From assembly GCA_002477505.1 (NCBI GenBank), contig DLQB01000139.1, positions 1-14,262 of the forward strand: a stretch of 14,262 bases of DNA. Direction: 5' to 3'. A model generated the notes under the pieces. It did not search any database and had not been told where the DNA came from. It saw nothing but the letters and a program-made list of their open reading frames with translations. The translations under genes were made by a program, and so were the position numbers. The DNA comes from Flavobacteriales bacterium UBA7443 (GTDB lineage Bacteria > Bacteroidota > Bacteroidia > Flavobacteriales_D > Sanyastnellaceae). Below, piece by piece: positions 1 to 7,334 of the stretch; within the stretch, counting starts at the first letter, position 1; each line of letters begins with the position of its first letter.

Positions 1-1475
1 ACATTGCGTTCGCGCATCAAGGGCCTGTTGAAGAAGAATTGATCGTTGGAATAGTTCAAGACCCATTCGCCTTCACCGAATTGCGCGTTCAAATCTGCTT
101 TGACATCCTCAATCATGTTACCGGGTTTCCAATAGTCGGCAGGCATGCCGACCGATTGTGCCAGCGAAGGGGGAGTGGCCGCGCCATGGTCTGAAGTGAG
201 CCAGCACATCCAATTTCCGTTGCCAACTTTGGCGTCCAATTGACTGAAAAGTTGCTTCAACAGACGGTCGAGATGCAAATAGGTTTCCATGGTTTCCCAG
301 GCATTGGTGCCAAATTGGTGCCCGACGTAATCGGTCGAAGAAAGGCTTATGGCAAGCAGATCGGTGATGCCGTCGGCACCCAATGCTTCTCCTTCAATGG
401 ACTTCACGGCAAAATCGATGACCATGGTGTTGCCGTGAGGCGTGCTTTTGAGGATGTCGTATCCACCATTGGTCGCGCTCAGTGCCTGCAAATCATACGG
501 GAAAGTGGCATTTTTCCCACCGGTAAAGGGCTGTTCGAAAGGATTGTTGTCGGGCCATTCTTGTGCAAAATCGGCTTCATTCCGCTTGGTTTTCCAACCC
601 GATTTCAAGTGCCGTTCGGCATGCCCTCCTTTGTTGAATTTTTTGACCCACGAAGGGAGTTCATCCACGTATTTGGAGCTGGTGATGAAGTGACCTTTGT
701 CTTTGCCGTAAAACCAATACGCCCCGTCAGCAAGATGGCCACCGGGCAAGGTTGCTCCTCGATCTTTCAAGCTCACAGCGATAACTTTCGCATTCATACC
801 CGAAGCAATTTTCATTTCATCGCCCAGGGTGCTGGACTGCATCCGATGCGATGACATTTTGCCATCGCGCGCGCTTGCGTCCTTGAGCCCAATCGTTTCA
901 ACGTCGTCATCAAAAGCACAATAGACCGAAGCATTGGTGGTGCGGTCGTACCAGTCGTTGGCAATGATTCCATGCAGCCGTGGCGTGGTGCCGGTATAGA
1001 TCGAAGCGTGTCCAGGGCCGGTGTAGGTCGGTGCATATCCGAAATGGTGATCCCCGCAGACCATTCCCTGTTGAATCAATCGTTTGAAACCACCGGAACC
1101 GAAATCGTCCCAATACCGATAGAGGTAATCCATGCGCATTTGATCGACTGTGATGCCGACCACGAGCTTGGGATGTTCTCCAAAGTTCGTTTGCTTTTTG
1201 CGTTCTGCTTTCTGGACTGGGTTTTTTGAAGGAACGCGTGTTTGGGGCGATTTTGCGCTTCGCTGCTCGGCCGCTTCATTCTTTCGGTCCAGTGTTTCCT
1301 GAGCCTTCTGATTCAATTGCTCTTGTGAGTAACCGTTGGAGTTTGCTTTGGATTGTCCGCCCTTGGCTCCTTGGGATGATGCAGGTGGAAGTCCAATCTG
1401 GCCTATTGCCTGGAAGGTTGTCAAGGCCAGAAGGCCGGTCAAAAAACGCAAATTCATTGAACAGAGGGTTTTCAT
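1..1475 (-). CDS. pafA: PafA-type alkaline phosphatase, exported, partial (3' end beyond left edge)
   Basis: Exported phosphomonoesterase of the alkaline phosphatase superfamily, expected in the periplasm or at the cell surface to release phosphate from organic esters. 491 residues are visible and the C-terminus lies outside the window. Residues 1-26 form a signal peptide; an alternative ATG at 1457 (Met7) would also leave one. The active site matches Elizabethkingia PafA: Asp111, Thr152 nucleophile (in TGPGHAS), Asn173, Lys237-x-Arg239 (SLKDRG), Asp382 and His386 (TDYVGH), Asp429-His430 (TSDHG). The Asp-Thr spacing (41), Thr-Asn spacing (21), and Asp382-to-Asp429 spacing (47) equal those I recall for PafA residues 38/79/100/305/352. 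The last zinc-ligand His would fall beyond the edge. Lys-x-Arg marks the monoesterase rather than the diesterase branch. Residues 28-98 are a polar Gln/Lys/Asn/Ser stretch not needed by the fold. The gene lies 31 nt downstream of crcB. Confidence 0.9.
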   Translation of the reverse strand, partial: MKTLCSMNLRFLTGLLALTTFQAIGQIGLPPASSQGAKGGQSKANSNGYSQEQLNQKAQETLDRKNEAAEQRSAKSPQTRVPSKNPVQKAERKKQTNFGEHPKLVVGITVDQMRMDYLYRYWDDFGSGGFKRLIQQGMVCGDHHFGYAPTYTGPGHASIYTGTTPRLHGIIANDWYDRTTNASVYCAFDDDVETIGLKDASARDGKMSSHRMQSSTLGDEMKIASGMNAKVIAVSLKDRGATLPGGHLADGAYWFYGKDKGHFITSSKYVDELPSWVKKFNKGGHAERHLKSGWKTKRNEADFAQEWPDNNPFEQPFTGGKNATFPYDLQALSATNGGYDILKSTPHGNTMVIDFAVKSIEGEALGADGITDLLAISLSSTDYVGHQFGTNAWETMETYLHLDRLLKQLFSQLDAKVGNGNWMCWLTSDHGAATPPSLAQSVGMPADYWKPGNMIEDVKADLNAQFGEGEWVLNYSNDQFFFNRPLMRERN

Positions 1476-1483
1476 TCGAATCA

Positions 1484-1491
1484 CAAAGTTA
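1484..1491 (-). promoter_or_regulatory. Candidate -7 promoter element (TAACTTTG) before the pafA-like gene
   Basis: The minus strand reads TAACTTTG, an exact match to the Bacteroidota -7 consensus TAnnTTTG, ending 8 nt before the ATG at 1475. A TTC about 20 nt upstream, inside the end of crcB, is only a partial -33 match to TTG. If used, transcription would start at or within a few nucleotides of the start codon, giving the phosphatase its own near-leaderless transcript besides read-through from crcB. Confidence 0.35.
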
Positions 1492-1506
1492 AGCAGGACG
1501 GGAGCT

Positions 1507-1887
1507 TCACTGAACAGGCTGCATGGCGGACCAAATCCACCATCCCGTGGCAATGCAGAATACAACATTCACAACGACGTTGCCAATGGACCAAGCCATC
1601 CCGTGGGAGTGGAAGAGCGACAGGGTGTCCGCTGCAAAAGTGGAAAAGGTCGAAAAGGCGCCACAAAATCCTACCGTCCAGAGCAAAAGCCAAGGATTGG
1701 TTTTGAGGGACCCTTCGATGGCGTTGGAATACGTGGCGATGATTCCGAGCAGCAGGGCAGAGGCGAGCACATTGCTCGCAAGTGTTCCAAACGGCGCCAT
1801 GAATCCGAGTCGTTTGATGAGCAACCCCAGCGCATAGCGGGTCACGCTGCCCAGTCCTCCACCCAAGAAAATGGCAAGGAAATTCAT
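1507..1887 (-). CDS. crcB: Fluoride ion channel CrcB/Fluc
   Basis: Small inner-membrane fluoride channel of 126 residues, the usual family length, with four hydrophobic segments. CrcB proteins work as antiparallel dimers and export toxic fluoride. Visible signatures are the N-terminal GGGLGSVTRY (residues 9-18) with its conserved Arg17, GTLASN (34-39) carrying the pore-lining Asn39, and GFCGAFSTFSTF (73-84), which forms the TM3 break, the central Na+ site and the Phe-box. The start ATG overlaps the stop of the upstream PAP2 gene in an ATGA arrangement (4 nt), so translation is probably coupled. No fluoride riboswitch is recognisable upstream, as expected for an internal operon gene. The family call is secure; fluoride specificity is from family knowledge. 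Confidence 0.93.
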   Translation of the reverse strand: MNFLAIFLGGGLGSVTRYALGLLIKRLGFMAPFGTLASNVLASALLLGIIATYSNAIEGSLKTNPWLLLWTVGFCGAFSTFSTFAADTLSLFHSHGMAWSIGNVVVNVVFCIATGWWIWSAMQPVQ

Positions 1888-2477
1888 GGGGCATTTACAG
1901 GTTTGCCGACCAACTTATGCTGCACGCGCCATAGGATATAACCGATGAAGCCGCCGAGGATCATCCCTCCAGCAATATCGAGCGGGAAATGTACCCCAAG
2001 GTAAATCCGACTGTATCCCACGAGCAAAGTCCAGCCCAAAAGGGACCATAGCCACATGCCTCCGCCCAGGATCATTCCCATAAAAACAGCAACCCCTGCA
2101 CAATTTGCAGCATGCGAACTCACGAAGCCGAAGCGTCCTCCGATGTACGGTTCCGTCTTTCCCGGAGGAACAACCAAATTCACATCGCCCTTCAATTCGA
2201 TGGAGTGCGAAGGGCGAAACCGCTGCACGCCGGGTTTTACGACGCGGGCCGAAATCATGTCCGTCCCTGTGATGCAAAGTGCGAGCAATAAAACACGTAC
2301 AATGACCCGATCCCATTCTTTGTTGGAGGCCTTCCAAAGTTCCCACAGCAAAAGAAGGTACAATGGCACCCACCACCAGGTCCCAGAAACAGCCCACATG
2401 ATTTGGTCCCCACCTGCCCAGTGCGTGTTCAAAATCTTGAACAATCCAAAGTCCAGGTTGATGAGAAACTCTTCCAT
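1884..2477 (-). CDS. PAP2-family membrane phosphatase
   Basis: Integral-membrane acid phosphatase of the PAP2 (phosphatidic acid phosphatase type 2 / haloperoxidase) superfamily, 197 residues with several hydrophobic helices. All three catalytic motifs are present: C1 K81-x6-R88-P89, C2 around Ser121-His122 (VSSHAAN, where the usual Gly of SGH is Ser), and C3 S156-R157-x5-H163-x3-D167 (SRIYLGVHFPLD). His163 would be the nucleophile and His122 the acid. Related small enzymes dephosphorylate undecaprenyl pyrophosphate, phosphatidylglycerophosphate or phosphatidic acid; the sequence does not say which. The 40-odd residues between C1 and C2 (about 90-118) probably form the outward-facing loop. 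The gene sits 24 nt after the acyl-CoA synthetase and overlaps crcB by 4 nt, so it belongs to the same unit. Confidence 0.9.
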   Translation of the reverse strand: MEEFLINLDFGLFKILNTHWAGGDQIMWAVSGTWWWVPLYLLLLWELWKASNKEWDRVIVRVLLLALCITGTDMISARVVKPGVQRFRPSHSIELKGDVNLVVPPGKTEPYIGGRFGFVSSHAANCAGVAVFMGMILGGGMWLWSLLGWTLLVGYSRIYLGVHFPLDIAGGMILGGFIGYILWRVQHKLVGKPVNAP

Positions 2478-2501
2478 TCGGGTTCAGGGACTTCTTGGTA
2501 A

Positions 2502-4277
2502 TTAGGCGTAGAGTGCGTCAATTTCCGCCTGGTAATGGGCGACAATGGGCTTGCGCTTCAATTTGAGGGTTGGGGTCAATTCGCCGCTTTCGATGCTGAA
2601 CATTTGCGGCAACACACGAATGGCTTTGACCTTCTCCCATTTCGCAAAAGGCTCCATAAGGCTGTCCACATCTTCTTGAATGCGATCCGTGATGCGCTTG
2701 TCTTTGCAAATGCCCTCCATCCCTGGGAAGGGGTGGTTTTTGCGTTTGCACCATTCTTCGACCGCCTCTGCATTGGGCACCACAATGGCCCCAGGGAATT
2801 TTTGTCCGTCACCAACCACCATCACTTGCTCGATAAAGAGCGAGGCTTTCAAGGCATTCTCTAACAGCTGCGGTGCAACGTACTTGCCGCCTGAGGTCTT
2901 GAACATTTCCTTTTTGCGGTCGGTGATCTTAAGGAAACCATTGTCGAAGATGCCAATGTCTCCCGTGTGAAACCAATCGCCGCTCATCACTTCGGCGGTT
3001 TTTTCGGGCTCTTTGTAATAGCCCATCATGATGTTGTGGCCTTTGACCATGATCTCGCCATCATTGGCGAATTTCACTTCGACGCCTTCAATGAGTTTGC
3101 CCACGTAGCCGATGCGCATCAAGCCCGGTTCGACATCGGAATTGACCGTGACAACCGGACTGGTCTCCGTCAAACCATATCCTTCATATACAGGAATGCC
3201 TGCCGCATTGAAAAAGCGCGCTAAGCGCGGAGCCAGTGCCGCAGAACCGCACGCCACTGCTCGGATGTTGTCCAAGCCGAGTGCTGTTTTCACTTTGCTG
3301 AAGACGAGTTTCCGTGCGATTCCCAATTTCCACTCATAAAAACCACCGTTTTGGCCATCTGGCTCCCATTCCAATGCCAAACCAAGTGCCCAGTTGAAGA
3401 TGGCTGCTTTTACACCTCCTGCCGCACGACCTTTCTGGACAATTCCGTCGTAGAATTTTTCGAGCAATCTCGGCACCGCGGTGAAGACCGTTGGTTGCGC
3501 ATAACCCAGGTCTTCTTTGATGGTTTCCAGACTCTCTGCAAAATAGATGTTGGCACCGATGTACATGTACAAATAGTGCAGCATGCGTTCGAAGATGTGG
3601 CAAACGGGAAGGAAGCTCAATACCCGGTATTCTTGATCGACCAAGACTTGGGGAATCCTTGGAATGCTGTGCAAAATGTTTTGCACGATGTTTTGATGGC
3701 TGAGCATCACACCCTTCGGAGTACCGGTGGTGCCAGAAGTGTATATGATGGTCGCGAGGTCTGCGGGTTTTACACTTGCCATGCGACGCTCCAATTCGCC
3801 CTGCTGCTCGTCGCTTCCCGCCTCGGTGATTTCAGACCAGTGCGTGCCATTGGCTTCTCGCTCAAAAACAAAGACGCCCTGCAACGTGGGGACTTTGTCT
3901 TTGATGGCCATGACTTTGTCGTACAATTCTTGGTTGCTGACCGCGCAGTATTTGCTCTCACTGTGGGTGAGGATGTATTCATAATCCGCCTCGGTCATGG
4001 TGGGGTAAATCGGCACGTTGATCCCGCCGGCCGACATGATTCCGTGGTCCATGATGTTCCATTCACACCGATTGTTGTGTGAAATCAGGGCGACTTTTTC
4101 ACCGACTTCAAGGCCCATGGCAATGAGGCCTCGGCCCACACGGTCGACCGCTGCCAGGAACGTTTCCGTTGAATAATTGATTCGATTGCCGTTGTTCGGC
4201 ATGGACATCATCAGGTCCAGCGGATTGTTTTCGAGCTGGTACCGAGGAAAGTCAAAGAGGCGCGTAGGTTGCTGCAT
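2502..4277 (-). CDS. Long-chain acyl-CoA synthetase (AMP-forming, FadD-like)
   Basis: Activates fatty acids: fatty acid + ATP + CoA to acyl-CoA + AMP + PPi, feeding beta-oxidation or lipid synthesis. The reading frame is open to an ATG at 4364, but I choose the ATG at 4277 (591 residues) because Bacteroidota homologues begin near its TRLFDF motif and the 29 extra residues look non-conserved. Visible ANL-superfamily motifs, numbered from 4277: ATP-binding P-loop YTSGTTGTPKG (179-189), YGLTETSP (367-374), the TGD aspartate (438-440), hinge DRKKEMFKTSGGKY (453-466), and the C-terminal LTPTLKLKR with the catalytic-type Lys near 572. Of the genes here, hbd two genes upstream is the functional partner by pathway. 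A 93-nt spacer with a candidate promoter separates it from the channel gene. The chain-length preference cannot be read from sequence. Confidence 0.92.
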   Translation of the reverse strand: MQQPTRLFDFPRYQLENNPLDLMMSMPNNGNRINYSTETFLAAVDRVGRGLIAMGLEVGEKVALISHNNRCEWNIMDHGIMSAGGINVPIYPTMTEADYEYILTHSESKYCAVSNQELYDKVMAIKDKVPTLQGVFVFEREANGTHWSEITEAGSDEQQGELERRMASVKPADLATIIYTSGTTGTPKGVMLSHQNIVQNILHSIPRIPQVLVDQEYRVLSFLPVCHIFERMLHYLYMYIGANIYFAESLETIKEDLGYAQPTVFTAVPRLLEKFYDGIVQKGRAAGGVKAAIFNWALGLALEWEPDGQNGGFYEWKLGIARKLVFSKVKTALGLDNIRAVACGSAALAPRLARFFNAAGIPVYEGYGLTETSPVVTVNSDVEPGLMRIGYVGKLIEGVEVKFANDGEIMVKGHNIMMGYYKEPEKTAEVMSGDWFHTGDIGIFDNGFLKITDRKKEMFKTSGGKYVAPQLLENALKASLFIEQVMVVGDGQKFPGAIVVPNAEAVEEWCKRKNHPFPGMEGICKDKRITDRIQEDVDSLMEPFAKWEKVKAIRVLPQMFSIESGELTPTLKLKRKPIVAHYQAEIDALYA

Positions 4278-4325
4278 GTTGTGATCGTTTGATTCGGTGC
4301 GTGAAATACCTGCCTGAGCAGTTGT

Positions 4326-4355
4326 CCCACATGGGCAATTTAGTAAATCGTACAC
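4326..4355 (-). promoter_or_regulatory. Candidate promoter for the acyl-CoA synthetase unit
   Basis: On the minus strand TTTG (4355-4352) is followed after 19 nt by TAAATTG (4332-4326). This resembles the Bacteroidota -33/-7 pair TTG and TAnnTTTG with one T missing from the -7 box. It lies about 50 nt upstream of the ATG at 4277 in an otherwise empty 93-nt spacer. It is a motif match only. Confidence 0.35.
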
Positions 4356-4370
4356 CAATACCAAATGGAA

Positions 4371-5189
4371 TCACATGAGATGTCCGCAATATTTGCAGTG
4401 CTGTGCATCCGAATCATGCCCGTCCTTCCCGCAACTCGGGCAAGCTTGTGTCGACGTGCTGGTGGATTTTTCTGAAGAACGCATGTTGCTGCGCATCATT
4501 TGCACGCCGACCAGTCCCGATGGAACAGCAATGATCGCGTAGCCCAAAATCATCATCATGGAAGCAATGACCTGGCCGGCGACGGTTTGCGGGGCAATGT
4601 CGCCATATCCAACAGTCGTAACAGTGACGATGGCCCAATAAATACTGCGCGGGATGCTCGAAAATCCAGCTTGTTCATCCTCTACCAAATACATCAACGT
4701 TCCCAAGATGGTGACCAAGGCAAGCACGGCGCTGAGAAAGACAATGATGCGCCTGCGGCTCGCCCGCAGGGCGTTTTGCAATTGCTTCGCTTCGGCAATG
4801 AACCCAACGAGTTTCAGCACGCGAAAAACACGAAGCACACGCAAAATCCGGATGATTCGCAGGCTGCTTGAACCGGGAACGATCAGGCCGATGAACGTGG
4901 GAAGGATGGCGAGTAAATCGACCAGTCCAAAAAAACTGCGGGCATAATGCCAGGGTTTTTTGACCACCAACAGGCGAAGCACATATTCCAAAGTAAACAA
5001 GGCGGTAAATCCCCATTCCAGTCGGATAAATTCGGTGTGATAAGCACTGTTCCATTCAGGAACGGATTCCGCAATGACGGTTAATACACTGAGGACAATG
5101 AGCCACAAAAGCGCTACATCAAATGCCTTGCCGGCGGCAGTGTCCGCTTCAAAAATAATCTCATGCAGTCGATTCCGCGAGGCTTTCAT
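4371..5189 (-). CDS. Voltage-gated-type potassium channel with C-terminal zinc ribbon
   Basis: Six-transmembrane ion channel subunit expected to form a tetrameric K+ channel. From the ATG at 5189 it has 272 residues. The frame can also start at a TTG at 5207 directly after the hbd stop; I prefer the ATG because it is standard and leaves an 18-nt spacer. S1-S3 occupy about residues 22-105. S4 (111-126) carries six basic residues spaced every third position (five Arg and a Lys), typical of a voltage sensor. The pore helix ends in TVTTVGYGD (189-197), the K+ selectivity filter. After S6 comes a Ser/Thr-rich linker and four cysteines (250, 253, 265, 268; CPSCG and CKYCG), a zinc-ribbon knuckle that may sense metal or redox state or bind a partner. 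Gating properties cannot be inferred. Confidence 0.9.
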   Translation of the reverse strand: MKASRNRLHEIIFEADTAAGKAFDVALLWLIVLSVLTVIAESVPEWNSAYHTEFIRLEWGFTALFTLEYVLRLLVVKKPWHYARSFFGLVDLLAILPTFIGLIVPGSSSLRIIRILRVLRVFRVLKLVGFIAEAKQLQNALRASRRRIIVFLSAVLALVTILGTLMYLVEDEQAGFSSIPRSIYWAIVTVTTVGYGDIAPQTVAGQVIASMMMILGYAIIAVPSGLVGVQMMRSNMRSSEKSTSTSTQACPSCGKDGHDSDAQHCKYCGHLM

Positions 5190-5207
5190 GCCCTCAATAT
5201 CGGTCAA

Positions 5208-6095
5208 TTATGCGAATGAAGGAGCGACAATGAGTTCTTTGCTGCCGGGGGTGTGAACGTAAAAGCCCTGGCCACTTTTAGCCCCTAAATGCCCAGCGGT
5301 GACCATGTTTACGAGCAATGGGCATGGCGCGTACTTTGGGTTGCCCAATCCGGTGTGGAGTACTTCCAAAATACTGAGGCAAACGTCGAGGCCGATGAAG
5401 TCAGCCAATTGCAATGGTCCCATGGGGTGCGCCATTCCCAACTTCATGACGGTATCAATGGCTTCCACTTCGGCCACTCCTTCATGCAAGGTGATGATGG
5501 CTTCATTGATCATGGGCATTAGAATCCGGTTTGCAACAAATCCGGGGTAGTCGTTGACTTCCACAGGAATTTTCCCAAGCGCTTTCGAGAGCGTCATTAC
5601 AGCGTTGCACGTGGCATCGCTGGTGGAGTACCCTCGGATTACTTCCACCAATTTCATGATGGGTACGGGATTCATGAAGTGCATGCCGATGACTTGGTCC
5701 GGCCGTTTGGTCGCCGCAGCAATCTTGGTAATGGAGATGGAAGAAGTGTTCGACGCTAAGATGCAATTCGCAGGAGCTGCGGCATCCATTTGTTCGAAAA
5801 TTTGCAGTTTCAAATCGGTGCGTTCAGTGGCTGCTTCTACCGCTAATTCCGCTTGAGATACCCCCTCGGAAATATTCGTTGATGTCGCTATTCGCCCTAG
5901 CGTTGCCAGCTTGTCCTCCTGAGAAATTTTCTCCTTTTTAATCAGGCGGTCGAGGTTCTTTTCGATGGTCTTCAAGGCGCGCTCCAGTGCGGTAGCTTGA
6001 ACATCAATAAGCGTGACTTCAAATCCGGATTGAGCAAACACATGCGCAATGCCATTGCCCATGGTTCCAGCTCCGATGACGGCAATGTGCTTCAT
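5208..6095 (-). CDS. hbd: 3-hydroxybutyryl-CoA / 3-hydroxyacyl-CoA dehydrogenase
   Basis: NAD(P)-dependent cytosolic enzyme interconverting 3-hydroxyacyl-CoA and 3-oxoacyl-CoA, used in fatty-acid degradation or butanoyl-CoA metabolism. At 295 residues it is the normal length of the stand-alone (Hbd/PaaH) form, not the fused FadB/FadJ form. The Rossmann fingerprint GAGTMG is at residues 8-13 with acidic Asp31 ending beta-2 (NADH-type preference by inference). The catalytic set is visible: Ser118 in SNTSS, His139 in GMHFMNP, Glu151 and Asn189 in YPGFVANR. The helical C-terminal domain (about 185-285) contains GPLQLADFIGLD. It begins 7 nt after the DUF5606 gene and is followed closely by the channel gene, so the three are probably cotranscribed. 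Confidence 0.95.
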   Translation of the reverse strand: MKHIAVIGAGTMGNGIAHVFAQSGFEVTLIDVQATALERALKTIEKNLDRLIKKEKISQEDKLATLGRIATSTNISEGVSQAELAVEAATERTDLKLQIFEQMDAAAPANCILASNTSSISITKIAAATKRPDQVIGMHFMNPVPIMKLVEVIRGYSTSDATCNAVMTLSKALGKIPVEVNDYPGFVANRILMPMINEAIITLHEGVAEVEAIDTVMKLGMAHPMGPLQLADFIGLDVCLSILEVLHTGLGNPKYAPCPLLVNMVTAGHLGAKSGQGFYVHTPGSKELIVAPSFA

Positions 6096-6102
6096 AAGGG
6101 GA

Positions 6103-6693
6103 TTATTTTTTGGCTTTGCTCGCAGGCGACTTCTTCGCGGTACTCTTTTTTGGTGCAGCTTTGGGAGCCGCAGTTTTCTTCGCTGCAGCCTTCTTCGCTG
6201 GCGCTTTCTTCGCCGCAGCCTTCTTTGCGGGCGCTTTTTTCGCTTTGACAGTTGTCTCAGCAGTTTCTGAAACCGCTTCTTCTGTTGCTTCTTCCTCCTC
6301 TTTTTGACTTTCCAACGGGAAGCAGCTATTGGTCTTCAAAATGTCGAACCACTGAACCAACTTTTTCAAGTCCGAATTGTAAACGCGGTCGTGATCCAAC
6401 TCCGGGATGATCTCGCTTACAAAAGCCTTGGTCGATGAAGCGTCGCCTTTCACGTTTGGGATAGCCTTGTCGCCCACATGCTCATGCATCCGATTCAGTA
6501 CTTCCATTAGAAGCAGGTCTTCCCCGGTGGTAAACATCGTGATGTCAGCAAGGCTGCTAATCCGGCTGGTTCCCGGAATGCTCAAGCGCTTTTTGTCGAG
6601 CATGGACTCCACAATTAAATTGTTCCGATTCGTCACAACGATGCGGAATAGACCCGGCTTGCCGGCAATGGCGATTATTTCTTGAATGATCAT
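6103..6693 (-). CDS. DUF5606 protein with histone-H1-like Lys/Ala C-terminal tail
   Basis: 196-residue protein of a Bacteroidota-specific family of unknown function. Residues 1-125 match the DUF5606 pattern as I know it: an opening EIIAIAGKPGLFRIV, then VESMLDKKRL (28-37), and a short helical second part (about 60-120). Residues 131-143 are acidic (Glu-rich). From residue 150 to the end the protein is a Lys/Ala/Pro tail of repeated AKKAPAKKAA units, like histone H1 or Hc1-type nucleoid proteins, predicted disordered and able to bind nucleic acid. The domain call rests on recognition, the DNA-binding role is inference. The gene leads hbd by 7 nt and is probably first in that unit; a weak promoter match lies 30 nt upstream. 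No signal peptide, so it is cytoplasmic. Confidence 0.82.
   Translation of the reverse strand: MIIQEIIAIAGKPGLFRIVVTNRNNLIVESMLDKKRLSIPGTSRISSLADITMFTTGEDLLLMEVLNRMHEHVGDKAIPNVKGDASSTKAFVSEIIPELDHDRVYNSDLKKLVQWFDILKTNSCFPLESQKEEEEATEEAVSETAETTVKAKKAPAKKAAAKKAPAKKAAAKKTAAPKAAPKKSTAKKSPASKAKK
6178..6237. repeat. 30-bp tandem repeat, two units, within the DUF5606 gene
   Basis: Two adjacent 30-bp units, 6178-6207 and 6208-6237 (plus-strand reading begins CTTCGC and ends GGCGCTTT), differ at 3 of 30 positions. Each encodes a ten-residue Lys/Ala/Pro unit of the basic tail. All three differences are at positions that read as third codon bases on the coding strand, so the peptide repeat is conserved. 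Degenerate partial units continue towards the C-terminus. Copy number may vary between strains by slippage. Confidence 0.85.
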
Positions 6694-6722
6694 TCAGATG
6701 GTTTTCAGGCGATTCTTCGGTG

Positions 6723-6755
6723 CGAAAATAGGCCAATGCTCGTTGACCTGCGAAA
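6723..6755 (-). promoter_or_regulatory. Candidate promoter for the DUF5606-hbd-channel unit
   Basis: On the minus strand TTTCG (6755-6751) precedes TATTTTCG (6730-6723), which matches TAnnTTTG at all but one position. The spacing is about 20 nt and the site lies 29 nt upstream of the ATG at 6693. It sits in the 80-nt gap after the nuclease gene. It is a motif match only. Confidence 0.3.
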
Positions 6756-6773
6756 GGAAGTGCGGGTATTCAT

Positions 6774-7274
6774 TCACTTTGCCGGAATCGAGTCATAGCT
6801 CGGGAGGGAATCCAGCGCCTGAAATGCGTTGGATTTGAATGAATATGCCTGGTGCTTCAATCCGTTGGATATTACGATGAGTGGGGTTTCTAAGGCCAAG
6901 TGATACCGCAAGATTTGATGGAGAACCGCCTCACTTAACGGGACATCATGTCGCTTGCATTCTACCATGAGCAGAGGGTTTCCAGAACGATCATGGCAAA
7001 GAATGTCGGCCCGGCGTTTCATGCCGTTGAGTTGCAGTGGATGCTCGACAGACATCAAGCCTGCAGGGTAATTCAAATCGTGGGCGAGGTGATGCAACCA
7101 GTGTTGCCGCACCCATTCTTCCGGTTCGAGGGCGAAATACTTCAACCGGCTCAGGCATTTGACCTCTGTGCGCGTTTCGCCAACGCGCCAATCCAATGGA
7201 AAAGGAGGGAGGTTGAGTTGCGGAAGGCGCTGGTTTCCAATTTGCACCCACGCCAAGTTGGTATCATGCGGCAT
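6774..7274 (-). CDS. Stand-alone HsdR N-terminal-domain (PD-(D/E)XK) protein
   Basis: Predicted small nuclease-fold protein of the 'type I restriction enzyme R protein N-terminus' family (HSDR_N_2). With the ATG at 7274 it has 166 residues. In-frame ATGs at 7322 and 7367 exist, but the latter would run into holA, and family members usually begin near the LNLPPF motif (residues 20-25 here). EEWVRQHWLHHL (52-63) is a family hallmark. The nuclease motif is RAD (Asp90) followed by VECK (Glu105-x-Lys107), with a downstream Gln120 in LHQILRYH. No helicase/motor domain and no HsdM/HsdS genes are present, so this is not a restriction-modification system here. A position divergent from holA is common in Bacteroidota. 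Function unknown; a DNA repair or processing role is guesswork. Confidence 0.82.
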   Translation of the reverse strand: MPHDTNLAWVQIGNQRLPQLNLPPFPLDWRVGETRTEVKCLSRLKYFALEPEEWVRQHWLHHLAHDLNYPAGLMSVEHPLQLNGMKRRADILCHDRSGNPLLMVECKRHDVPLSEAVLHQILRYHLALETPLIVISNGLKHQAYSFKSNAFQALDSLPSYDSIPAK

Positions 7275-7278
7275 GGTC

Positions 7279-7286
7279 CAAAAATA
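7279..7286 (-). promoter_or_regulatory. Candidate -7 element (TATTTTTG) for the HsdR-N gene
   Basis: The minus strand reads TATTTTTG, an exact TAnnTTTG match, ending 4 nt before the ATG at 7274. No clear -33 TTG is found at the expected distance. If functional it would give a leaderless transcript and support the 7274 start over the upstream ATGs. Confidence 0.35.
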
Positions 7287-7299
7287 CCTGTTGCCGTGT

Positions 7300-7330
7300 T
7301 TTCGGCCGCGAATCGGTTCCATTATCTTCG
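7300..7330 (+). promoter_or_regulatory. Candidate promoter for holA
   Basis: TATCTTCG (7323-7330) differs from TAnnTTTG at one base and ends 4 nt before the holA ATG at 7335. A TTTC at 7300-7303 lies 19 nt upstream in the -33 position. Transcription from it would start at or next to the ATG. It is a weak motif match. Confidence 0.28.
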
Positions 7331-7334
7331 TGCC

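Noticed and set aside
240..854. A 204-codon plus-strand reading frame
   Set aside because: It lies wholly antisense to the PafA-type phosphatase, whose active-site residues and spacing are clear; the plus-frame product has no recognisable domain.
3351..4082. A 243-codon plus-strand frame inside the acyl-CoA synthetase
   Set aside because: Antisense to the conserved AMP-binding region; no family resemblance.
6178..6237. CRISPR array or mobile-element repeat
   Set aside because: The 30-bp units are directly adjacent with no spacers and encode a Lys/Ala-rich protein tail.
6774..7274. A type I restriction-modification system
   Set aside because: Only the small HsdR N-terminal domain is present; no helicase motor, methylase or specificity gene is in the window.
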